Source: Stomorhina lunata
Lineage: Eukaryota > Arthropoda > Insecta > Diptera > Rhiniidae
Reading direction: 5' to 3'
DNA: 64,000 nt
NCBI GenBank assembly: GCA_933228675.1
Contig: OW121743.1
Coordinates: 58,110,406-58,174,405, forward strand
Part shown: positions 44,300 through 54,259 of the stretch, one piece after another
Position numbering within the stretch: the stretch's first letter is position 1
How the letters are laid out: the number at the start of each line of letters is the position of its first letter
Position numbers and translations under genes: made by a program
Notes under the pieces: generated by a model
Told to the model about the DNA's origin: nothing
What the model saw: only the letters and a program-made list of their open reading frames with translations
The model's database searches: none

Positions 44300-45865
44300 C
44301 TCCTGTTGTTTTCCATACAAATTGATCCATGGCTTTTTGCGATCAAGTCAACACGGGTTCCCTTGGTTCTAGGTGAACCAAATGTTTTTACAGTAGTTTT
44401 GAAATCATTCGAAAAAAAGAAGGATATGTGTTTCAAAATAATATTTTGTTACATTTTCGGGTCATTCTAGCGTACATACTTATGTGATGGGCTACGAACT
44501 TTTCAGGACACCTGCTATTGTAATAAGCATTTTTTAAGTTAACAAAAAATAATAATAAATAATTGCATTATTTAGTTTAAAAAAACAAGAAATAAACTCA
44601 AAAAATCAACAACCCAGGAAACCTGCCACAATTCTTAATTCATTAAGTTAATTCACAATCAAACGATTATAAAGCAACAACAAAACAAATCGTTAACTAT
44701 TGCAATTACTATGAATTTTCTAAAACTTTAAAGAAACGTGTAATCAACTTGAACAACCCACTTTGTTGCACATGTGGCAACAGCATTTCTAGAAAAAAAA
44801 AAGCACAAACACACACATAATCCAAGACATATCAAACAAACACACATACTCATAATTGCACATCCTACGCCTGAAACACAACAAAGTGCAACTTCAGGCG
44901 CATGAAAACACCAGACCAGACCAACACACACAAACAGGCAAATAAAATTAACATTAAAACAAGTACACAGACAATTGACAATGGCAACAACAAAATCAAC
45001 CTGAAACTGCAATAATAATAATAATAGCAGCAACAACAACACCAGCAACATAAAACATGTCTGAAGGAGGAAGCTTAAGAAAAAGGAGGCCTAAACCAAC
45101 GAACATACAACAACTGTACAGTGCAACACCACCACAAGTCTAATACTCACAAATCATAATAAATATTTGCAACCACAACAACAACGCTTTATATGTATGT
45201 GAAGTTACAACATACATACACACACATTTATTCTAAAACATACAAACAGACAGACTAAACTTAACTAAACCCTCAAGTCAGGATTAAACTCTAGTTTCTC
45301 TTTATTATGGTGACAGGTTTAAATTTAGTTTTTTTTTCTTCGATTCTTTTTCATTTGAAATAATTGTTCAAAATTGCAAAACACAAACAAGAAGGACGGA
45401 CGGACAAACGACTGACGGCCTATGACAAAGCTACAGCGCTAAAACTACGGTGACGTTGGAGTTGAAGTTGGAAAACTAGTTTCACCCATGATGAGTTGTA
45501 ATTGGTCTGAGCAACGAGTCTTATGGTTAAACTCTTTATTTTTCTGTTTTTTTTTTTGTGTTTTCCTCAATTACAACAAAAATTACCAAGAAAAAGAAAA
45601 TCGATTTGGAGTTTTTCGCAGAAAACGTGGGAAGTCAAAAGGAAGCGGACGTTGTGAGACTGTCAGACATTTAAAGGATTTGATCTTGATATTGTTAAGT
45701 GGTTTTTAAGACCAGAGGAGGGCATCGATGAATTATATACGATTTAATTCTTGGCTTATAGAGCTACCCCTAGAGATAATTTAGGATGTCACTAGATCAG
45801 TCAATAATAATAGCTCTTATCACAAGATGTAAAAAACATAAATAGATAATAAATATCATTAAAGA
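44300..45865. other. Low-complexity interval (CAA/CA-rich), no gene recognised
   Basis: Between about 44620 and 45260 the plus strand is rich in ACAACAACAAC, AATAATAATAATA and CACACA. That pattern is common in fly intergenic, intronic and UTR sequence. The minus-strand open frame 44728-45051 is leucine- and cysteine-rich low complexity. The frame 45488-45709 has no recognisable domain. A host exon cannot be excluded, but nothing supports one. Confidence 0.35.
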
Positions 45866-45869
45866 TCTA

Positions 45870-46735
45870 TGAGCTACGACTGAATTTATGACTAGAATCT
45901 CTTAACCAATGACAGATGAGCTTGATGCAATCCGCAATACCAACCCCGGTGATCACACGATCGTCCAGCTGAGTCGTGATATGAGCAGGTTGGTAAATGA
46001 GGACAAGGGGAACCGTTGGCTTAACCACTTGAAGAACTGCAACCTTGGCCCGGAAATAAGTAAGTTGTGGTCCACTGTTCGATCTTTCTTGAAACCTATG
46101 AATATATATGATCGAATCGCGATTAAGTTTGCCAATAATAATAATAATAATATTCGACCCGAAACAGTGCTCGCGAGCTTTTAGCCGATTATTTATTGAG
46201 CATTCCCACAGAGACAAGGTGAAAAAGAGTATTGTTCGCGAGCTGCTCTCCTAGTCTCGAACCCGACACAACTTTTTACTCCAGCTGAAGTTGCAAAGGC
46301 CATCGAGTCGAGTTCTAGACAGGTGTCCTAAATCTGTCTGACCAGCCTCATTACACCCGATGTCTGGAAAGTGGGTAGAGTGACCGCAAACCTAAAACCT
46401 GGGAAACCAGCGAATGAGGGATCATCGTACAGACCGATATCCCTCCTGTCACCAGTCGCGATGAAAGGCGGAACCGTTGGCTTAACCACTTGAAGAACTG
46501 CAATCTTGGCGCGGAAATAAGTAAGTTGTTTTCCACTATTCGATCTTTCTTGAACCCTATGAAAAAGGATTATCGGGTCGCTATTAAGATTGCCCATAAC
46601 ATCATATCCGACCCGAAAGCATACTCGCGAGCTTTTAGTCGATTATTTATTGAGTATCCCGAAAGAGACAAGGCGAAAAGGAGTATTGTTCGTTTTTTCG
46701 TTTTTCTTTGGACAAAAACTAAGTTGGCTCGGTTT
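45870..46735 (+). pseudogene. Jockey-type ORF2 fragments, partially duplicated
   Basis: First segment: NPGDHTIVQLSRDMSRLVNE, NRWLNHLKNCNLGPEISKLW, RSFLKPMN (45909-46184), the linker between endonuclease and reverse transcriptase. Next comes TPAEVAKAIESSS (about 46280), then DVWKVGRVTANLKPGKPANE and GSSYRPISLLSPVA (about 46370-46460), the start of the reverse transcriptase. Then the linker returns: NRWLNHLKNCNLGAEISKLF to SDPKAYSRAFSRLFIEYPER (46470-46700). The second block is closely similar to the first, so the array is element pieces joined or duplicated. Catalytic reverse transcriptase motifs are absent. It may be the same family as 1-588. Confidence 0.82.
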
Positions 46736-46924
46736 TGCTCGTTGCTCCCACCACAACCATGTGAAAGGTGAAAGTCTCTTCTTTTGATTAAGTGAAAAAA
46801 TTTACCGATCGTAGACAAAGTTCAAAATTTTCTTAAAAAAATCACTTATAATAATATATAATTTAGTCAAAAAGTGTTGCAGTCATTTAGGCTTAACTTT
46901 TTAATCAAATTGCATTTAAGTGTA
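46736..46924. other. Short interval, nothing recognised
   Basis: No motif was seen. Confidence 0.3.
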
Positions 46925-47640
46925 AGTCCCGTAGGAGTCGACGGATTTCAACCAAAATTAGTAGAGCTTGCGGCTTATTTTAAGAGGAAAAATAAGTGAA
47001 AATCCAAAGCAGGTACGTCAAGAAGTGAACGGATTTCAACCAAAATTGGTTGAGCTATTTGTTGGATAAACTTCCGGCTTATACATTGAGAACAATAACA
47101 AATAAAAAATGGGGGTCCAAGGCAGGTACCTCAAAAAGTCAAGGGATCTCAAATTTAGTATAACTCTTTCTTGGATCAGTTAATAGACGTATGCCAATTT
47201 TGTGCAAATTCTGATGAGAATTGCGGCTTATACCTTGAAAAACGAAATTGCCAAAAATTGGGGGTTTAAAGCAGGGTACCCAAGGAGTCAGCTGATTTCA
47301 ACCGGAATTGGTAGACCTCTTTTTTAGATCAACTTAAAGACTAGTGCTAAATTAAATCAAATTCTGTTGAGAATTGCGGATTGTATATTAAGAAGAAAAA
47401 ATAGGTGAAAAATGGGGGTCCAAGACAGATAATTCAAGGAGTCGACTAATTTCGACCAAAATTAGTAGAGTTCTTTTTTGAACAAATTAATAGACGTGTG
47501 TCGAATTTCATCAAACTCCGTTGAGAATTGCGACTTGTACATTGAAAAAAAATTGGTGATAAAATAGGGGTCCAAGCAGGTACCTCAAGGAGTCAACAGA
47601 TATGGACAATTTTCTGAATTTTTCTTATTTGTATGTATGT
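46925..47640 (+). repeat. ~150-bp tandem repeat, about five diverged units
   Basis: Units contain AAGGAGTCGAC, TTTCAACCAAAATTGGTAGA, TTAATAGACGTGTG, TGTTGAGAATTGCGGCTT, ATGGGGGTCCAAGGCAGGTA. Unit starts are near 46935, 47022, 47136, 47286, 47440 and 47589; the first two are shortened and the rest spaced 149-154 bp. GCGGCTT/GGGGGTCC words echo R1 and R2 segments, so it may derive from the same class of element. Confidence 0.82.
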
Positions 47641-47654
47641 ATGAAGAAATTCGT

Positions 47655-47730
47655 GGTGTTGGTGCACCTGCTTGAACGTAGAGAAGGTCAATTTATGCGG
47701 AGTTCCAAACAGCAAATATGGCCTAGCGAA
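47655..47730 (+). mobile_element. RTE-like LINE fragment
   Basis: GGTGTTGGTGCACCTGCTTG, AACGTAGAGAAGGTCAATTT and ATGCGGAGTTCCAA align with GTGTTGGTGCACCAGCTAGA and following bases in the LINE at 24.06 kb (the GAPARTWRRS segment). Only about 70 bp remain. Confidence 0.6.
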
Positions 47731-47983
47731 TAACAAATTTGGACTAAAGTTTATAATTTAAGAATTAATTCTTTTCAAATTTTAACCTACAATAAACCTG
47801 TACCGACTCTGACACTCACATGGAATTCAAATGGGCGGACAGACAGTCTAACGAAATTAGTCAATTTGATTAAAGAAAAACTAGTATTAAACGAATATGT
47901 GGTGTCTGTTATATTTTAGAGGAGGAGGTTTGGAGGTTTTATGGCATATAAAATATATTTTTGTTTTTTATTATTTCATATAT

Positions 47984-49825
47984 AAACAAGTTAGAGTATT
48001 ATATTCGGCTGTGCCGAATCTTATATACCCACCATCAAGTTGTGTTAAATTTAGAAACATATCTCATATATCTACAAGGGTGCAGCTAATTCAAAATCTG
48101 CACCAAAACTGGAAAAATCGCTAAGCTATTTGGTATTGTTGGTAAAACCTTTGGACTAAATTAGGTTTCCGTAGCTTTATAGTTCAACATTCAAAAATAT
48201 TTTAGTGGTTTCCCCAGTATTTACTTAGATCAAAATTCGGTCTCATAACCAGGTATAGTTTTGCATTAATAAGTTGTTAAATACTTTTCGTTGTGATTAA
48301 TATGTAGTTAGGCTAAACACGTTAATAGTAATACGACAGGTCCATATATTTCGTTATGAGTTCCTAATGCATTCATCATATATAAAGTCTGGGCTGAACA
48401 TTGATTGATGCCTATATAATTTCATAGGTGCAATCTTAATATAATGAATGTACCTTCAAATCTTTTTGATTGTAGATATAATAAAAAGGGGATGTTATAT
48501 ATATAAGAATTATAGCCAAATGTTGACCGATTATAACAAAATTTTACATACTGGCTGGTATATATAGAGAGCTTATTCTTGCAAAATTTAGTGACCATAG
48601 CTATCATAGTTTCTAATTTAATAGCTTTTAACTGGCCTTTGCTAAAATTTTTGGTTTCCGTGAGTGTTTTTCACATGAAAGCTAAAGTCAAATATGGACT
48701 GATTCCTATAAAATTTGATAAACTGATCAAAAATTGCATAAAACTTCCCTATTTTAAATTTAATCGTCATAGCTATTACAATTGTATTCAATTTATCAGC
48801 ATTAATGTGTTTCCCGGGGCGGGGTTATATGGGAGCTCTAACTAAATTTGAACCGATTTTGTCCATTTTGAACACACATCTTTTTCAAGATATCCAAAAT
48901 ACTTTTGTAAAATTTTGTCCCTCTAGCTCTTTTCGTTAAGGCGCTATCGTGCTTTTATCTGACGGACAGACGGACATAAACAACCTTTTCTTTATGTATT
49001 TTTGTGTTTCCATAAGTTTTTTATATGGGAGCTATGGTCAAATGGTGACCGATTATGACGAAATTTTGCACACTGGCTGGCATTGACATAAGACTTCCTT
49101 GTGCTTAATTTAGTCTTACTAGCTCTTGTAGTTAAGGAGCTATCACGATTTTATCTGACGGACAGACGGACATAAATCCCCTTTTCTTTTTGAATTTTTG
49201 TGTTTTCGTAAGTTTTTTATATGGGAGCTAGGTCAAATAGTGACCGATTGTGACAAAATTTTGCACACTGGCTGGCATTGATATAAGACTTTCTTGTGCC
49301 AAATTTAGTGGTTATATCTGTTATACTTTTAGATTTATTGGCATTTAAGTGTATTTTGGGTGAAATTTAGCCTGTTTTCGTAAGTTTTTTGTATGGGAGC
49401 TATGGCTAAATGTGAACCGATTTCGATGAAATTTTATATGCTACCTAGTGCTTATCTAAAACTTCTAGATACTAAATTTTGTCATCATAACTGTCATAAT
49501 TTGTCATTTATTAGCAAATAAGCGATTAGCCTAGACGAGGTTATACGGGAGCTATGGCCAAATGCTAACCGATTTTGCCCAATTTCAATACCAAAATTTT
49601 CTCATAGATAAAGAATGTTTTTGCTAAGTTTCAGTTAGCTAGCTCTTTTCGTTTAGACAGACAGACAGACGGACAGACAGACGGACATAGCTCAAACGTC
49701 TTAGAACTTCATAAGGATTCAGAATATATATCGTTTTTGATTTTTGAGCCAATATTAAGGAAATTACAAACGGTATGACAATCTCAATATACCCCCCATT
49801 CTTTTTGATGGTGGGTATAAAAATA
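47984..49825 (-). mobile_element. Dispersed element R2, an R1-like element
   Basis: As written it starts AAACAAGTTAGAGTATTATA, has the hairpin ATTCGGC-TGT-GCCGAAT, then TATATACCCACCATCAA. It ends TTTTTGATGGTGGGTATAAA, i.e. the same 17 bp inverted. The body has CCGATTATGACGAAATTTTG-type segments and three GTCY tracts (CTGACGGACAGACGGACATA at about 48960 and 49157; GACAGACAGACGGACAGACA near 49660). A ~197-bp block (ATATGGGAGCTATGGTCAAA through the GTCY tract) is tandemly repeated. R1 has the same plan: AAACAAGTAAG end, a hairpin with GTCGG...CCGAC, and inverted ATACCCTTCACCAC words. Orientation is given to match R1 minus. No coding capacity was seen. Confidence 0.82.
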
Positions 49826-49830
49826 AAGTA

Positions 49831-51135
49831 TCGGGTGTTTTTTATTGAGGTATAGAACTTTAAGTTGGCATCACTTTTTTAGCTGGCGGTCATTTTGTCA
49901 GCTGTCAAGTGATTAATATTTAGTTTGGTTTGCCATTTCATCATGAACAGGTTGACAAAAGAACAACGCTTGCAAATCGTGCAAATTTATTTCGAAAATA
50001 ATGGTTCAGTTCGCGAAGTTTACCGCAAGCTCCGTCCATTTTATGGTCGACATAATCGTCCATCAGAGCAATTAATTCGGTTAACCATGGATCGTTTTCG
50101 CGCTACGTTTACTCTATGTGATAATACGCATCCGCAGCGACGTCGAACAGTGCGCACCGAAGAAACAATTGCCGCTGTAGAGCAAAGTGTTGAAGAGGAC
50201 CCGAATGAATCGATTCGCCACCGTGCACAGCAATTGGAGCTTTGTCCATCAACTTTATGGAAGATTTTGCGCAAAAGATCTTGGCTTGCGACCTTACAAG
50301 ATCCAGCTTGTGCAAGAATTAAAGCCGCGAGACCATGCAATGCGTCGTAATTTTGGTGTATGGGCCGAAAATGAGATTGATCTCGATGCTGATTTTCGTC
50401 GCAAAATTTTGTTTAGTGATGAGGCTCATTTTTGGTTGAATGGCTACGTCAACAAGCAAAATTGCCGCATTTGGAGTGAAGAGAATCCACATGAGACCCT
50501 TGAGACGCCATTACATCCACAAAAACTGACTGTTTGGTGTGCTCTATGGGCTGGTGGAGTCATTGGGCCATACTTCTTCCGAAATAATGCTGGAGAGTCA
50601 GTTACCATAAATGGAGACCGGTATAGAGCCATGATAACCGACTATTTTGTTCCCCAATTGGATGGCATGAATGTGGATGAGTTGTGGTTCCAACAAGACG
50701 ACGCTACATGCCACACAGCGCACGTCACAATTGATTTATTAAAGGAAACATTCGATGAGCGCATAATTTCGCGGAATAGACCTGTCAATTGGCCACCAAG
50801 ATCGTGCGATTTGACACCACTGGATTATTTTCTTTGGGGATATGTGAAGTCGCTCGTCTACGCCAACAAACCAGAAACGTTAGGGGACTTGGAAGCCAAC
50901 ATTCGTGGCGTTATTGCCAACATACGGCCCCATATGCTCGAAAAAGTAGTTGAAAATTGGACCTGTAGAATTGGCTTCATTCGAGCCAGCCGCGGCGGCC
51001 ACATGCCCGAAATCATATTTAAACATTAATGGCATAAAATTATCCTTCCAATAAAGCCAAATTGATGGACATTAAAACGATTTTCTTGTGTTTTATTTCA
51101 ATTCGAAGTTCTATACCTCTAAAAAAAACACCCAT
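49831..51135 (+). mobile_element. Mariner family M, copy 3
   Basis: 1305 bp, inverted repeats TCGGGTGTTTTTTATTGAGG and (reverse right end) ATGGGTGTTTTTTTTAGAGG, TA on both sides (49829-49830 and 51136-51137). It lies 5 bp after the end of R2. It is in the opposite orientation to copies 1 and 2. Confidence 0.95.
49925..51029 (+). pseudogene. Mariner transposase, copy 3, 1-bp frameshift
   Basis: Same 367-residue protein as copy 2 but with an extra A in the AAAA run at about 50272-50275 (GCGCAAAAGATC against CCCAAAGATC). The first frame therefore runs off into an unrelated C-terminus ending at 50350, and the correct frame continues from about 50278 to 51029. It keeps SDEAHFW. It has QQDDATCH instead of QQDGATCH next to the second catalytic Asp and SRNRPVNW instead of SRNGPVNW. 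The full N-terminal helix-turn-helix region that copy 1 lacks is present. Not functional without correction of the frame. Confidence 0.92.
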
Positions 51136-51137
51136 TA

Positions 51138-52080
51138 TTATTGATTTTTATCACAAAACTAGTACTGCATTTATTATGCCGCATTTTAGTCATTTTATGG
51201 TATTAAACGTGGAAATATTTAAAAATCCATGAAACAAAATATGTGGCAACAAACAGCACGAAATAAGGCCAACTATAGTTGGATTTATGAGGGAGTTGAA
51301 AATAAATATTAAAGCCACCTGGAGTTTTTCACATTGCCATGAAACTCTGTATGAGCTTTAAAGCTTTGGAGGGGGATCATTGTGAAATAAAAATCATAAG
51401 AATGAAAGTAATAAATTATGATTTATTTTAGGAATTGAGGCAGTTTTGTTTAAACATTAAACTTTTTGTAAGATTTTGTCGCTGATAAGTAATACGATCT
51501 TTTAAATATTAACATATACATATGCACATAAGTTTTGTTTGTTACTGTGAATATTATGTTTTCTATTGTGAATATTTTCATCGATATTCATAAATATTTA
51601 GTTTAAATTTGAAATTAAAAAATGTATTTCATTCAAAATTTTATTTTGAAATACTTTTTTTCAATAAAACTAATAATATTTACAATAAGAAGCCAACCAT
51701 TCATTCACAATAACAATCAAAACCTTTCTTAAGTATTTCAATATTGCGTATTTCCTTTCCATTAATTCTATTTGAAATTCTAATTGAAATTTTTATCTTA
51801 GGTCAAGTCTATAATTAACAAGAAAACTCTCACTATTGTGTCTAATTTTATTCATATTCGAATGACAAAAGAAAATAAAGCCTATTATTCGAATTACAGA
51901 GGGGAAATAGAGAAGAGACATGAATCATCGATCGAATCAAGAGTTCAACGTTTTATACTATTTAACACAGAAAAACTATAATAAGTAAAATATTCCCTAA
52001 TGAATATTAAATGCAAAACCTATTAAACTCAACACTCACGCCCATTTATTTAGAAGCAAAAATAAAAAGTTTTGAAAACA
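51138..52080. other. AT-rich stretch, nothing recognised
   Basis: No gene was seen. ATTGTGAATATTTTC near 51566 is the inverse of GAAAATATTCACAAT near 52459, on the other side of the next element. This is a possible outer inverted repeat but too short to call. Confidence 0.4.
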
Positions 52081-52314
52081 TCCCAGTAAAACTTTTCATT
52101 ACCAAATAATGAGTTAAACAGTTAATAAAAAAAAAAACTAAAAAAAATTGTTGCCCTTGGTGGGATTTGAACCGGGGCCATTCAGTTTAAATTACCATCT
52201 TAATTACAAATAAGTACTTCTGTAATAACTTATTATTTATTCGGATGGTATGTTGTAGTCGTTACAAGGTAACCAGTTATCAGAGTACTTGCTATTACCA
52301 AAGTTTTGCTGGGA
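52081..52314 (-). mobile_element. ~230-bp element with inverted termini and a tRNA-like B box
   Basis: Ends TCCCAGTAAAACTTTTCATT and AAAGTTTTGCTGGGA are inverted repeats (about 15 bp, with looser similarity beyond). CCCAG...CTGGG is flanked by AT on both sides. On the minus strand there is CCCCGGTTCAAATCCCACCA (B box at plus 52163-52173) followed about 20 bp later by a T-run, as in pol III terminators. A box: possibly CTGGTTACCTTGTAACG. Related copies: partial at 32041-32215 and a solo end at about 37590. Either a MITE that captured a tRNA-like sequence or an unusual SINE; undecided. Confidence 0.68.
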
Positions 52315-52509
52315 TATTCTATATTTGAAAACTTATTCTAAATACAGTATGAAAACGATTTTCTTAATTCTTTATTGTGATTTCACTCCATAGGTAATTT
52401 AAATTTCTTAACAAGATGGAAATTTCGTAAATAATACCCCAAATAATCAAAAACATCAGAAAATATTCACAATAAACATATTTTCAAGTATTCTCTATTG
52501 TGAGTGAAT

Positions 52510-54240
52510 AATTTTTATAAACAAAAATTTTTTAGAGAAAAATTTTTATAACGAAAATTTTTGTAGAGAAAAATTTTTATAACGAAAATTTTTATAACAA
52601 ACATTTTTATAAGAAAAAATTTATAACCAACATTTTTTTATTGAAAAATTTTTAAAACAAAAAATTTTCTATTGAAAAATTTTTAAAACGAAAAATTTTT
52701 AAAACGAAAAACTTTTATACAAAAATGTTTAAAACGAAATATTTTCTACAGAAAAATTTTTCATAACGAAAAATTTTCTGTTGAAAAATTTTTATAACCA
52801 AATTTTTCTATACAAAAATTTTTGGAATGAAAAATTGTCTATAGAAAAATTTTTAGAATGAAAAATCTTCTATAGAAAAATTTATAAAACGAAAAATTTT
52901 TGAAACGAAAAATTTTCTATAAAAAATTTTTTTTAACGAAAAATTTTTTAACGTAAAAATTTTCTGTGGAAAAATTTTTGAAACGAAAAATTTTCTATAA
53001 AAAATTTAGTTTAACAAAAAATTTTCTGCAGAAAAATTTTTTTAACGAACAATTTTCTGTACAAAAATTTTTGTAACGAAAAATTTTCTATAGAAAAATT
53101 TTTATAATAATAAATTTTCTATAGAAAATATTAAAAAAAAAGTCTATAGAAAATACTTAATAACAAAAAATTTTCTATAGAAAATATTTAAAAAAAAAAA
53201 TTTTTCTATAGAAAAATTTTTAAAACAAAAAATTTTCTATAGAAAAATTTTTAAAACAAAAAATTTTCTATAGAAATTTTTTTTTTTAAAACTAAAAATT
53301 TTCTGTAGAAAATTTTTGAAAAAGAAAAATTTTCTATAGAAAATTTTTGAAAAAGAAAAATTTTGTATAGAAAATTTTTGAAAACGCAAATTTTCTATAG
53401 AAAAATTTTTAAAACGAAAAATTTTCTATAGAAAATTTTTTAAAACTAAAAATTTTCTATAGAAAATTTTTGAAAAAGAAAAATTTTCTACAGAAAATTT
53501 TTGAAAAAGAAAAATTTTCTATAGAAAATTTTTGAAAAAGAAAAATTTTCTACAGAAAATTTTTGAAAAAGAAAAATTTTGTATAGAAAATTTTCGAAAA
53601 CGCAAATTTTCTATAGAAAAATTTTTAAAACGAAAAATTTTCTATAGAAAATTTTTTAAAACTAAAAATTTTCTATAGAAAATTTTTGAAAAAGAAAAAT
53701 TTTCTATAGAAAATTTTTGAAAAAGAAAAATTTTCTATAGAAAATTTTTGAAAAAAAAAAATTTTCTATCGAAAATTTTTGAAAAAGAAAAATTTTCTAT
53801 AGAAAATTTTTGAAAAAGAAAAATTTTCTATAGAAAATTTTTGAAAAAGAAAAATTTTCTACAGAAAATTTTTGAAAAAGAAAAATTTTCTATAGAAAAT
53901 TTTTGAAAAAGAAAAATTTTCTATAGAAAATTTTTGAAAAAGAAAAATTTTCTACAGAAAATTTTTGAAAAAGAAAAATTTTCTATAGAAAATTTTTGAA
54001 AAAGAAAAATTTTCTACAGAAAATTTTTGAAAAAGAAAAATTTTCTATAGAAAATTTTTGAAAACGCAAATTTTCTATAGAAAAATTAAAAAAAAAAAAT
54101 TTAATACAAATTTTTTTAAAACGAAAAATTTTTATACAAATTTTTTTAAAACGAAAAATTTTCTATAGAACATTTTTTACAACGAAAAATTTTCTAAAGA
54201 AAATTTCTTAAAACCAAAAAATTTCCAAATTTTGAAAGAT
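52510..54240 (-). repeat. 29-31-bp minisatellite (family A), left half in reverse orientation
   Basis: Monomers read AACGAAAAATTTTCTATAGA and AAAATTTTT, the reverse complement of the CTATAGAAAATTTTTCGTTA type found from 54260 on. From about 53290 to 54060 a homogenised variant (TTTTTGAAAAAGAAAAATTT then TCTATAGAAAA, 31 bp) dominates, with CTACAGAAAA variants interspersed. Coverage is continuous, with unit-length drift at the left edge. Confidence 0.95.
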
Positions 54241-54259
54241 AAATTTTCGTCTTAAAATT

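Noticed and set aside
44728..45051. Leucine-rich 107-residue minus-strand frame resembling membrane segments
   Set aside because: Arises from CAA/CAACAAC and CA-rich low-complexity sequence; no conserved motif.
51566..52475. Outer inverted repeat ATTGTGAATATTTTC around the small B-box element
   Set aside because: Only about 15 bp in AT-rich DNA; expected by chance often enough.
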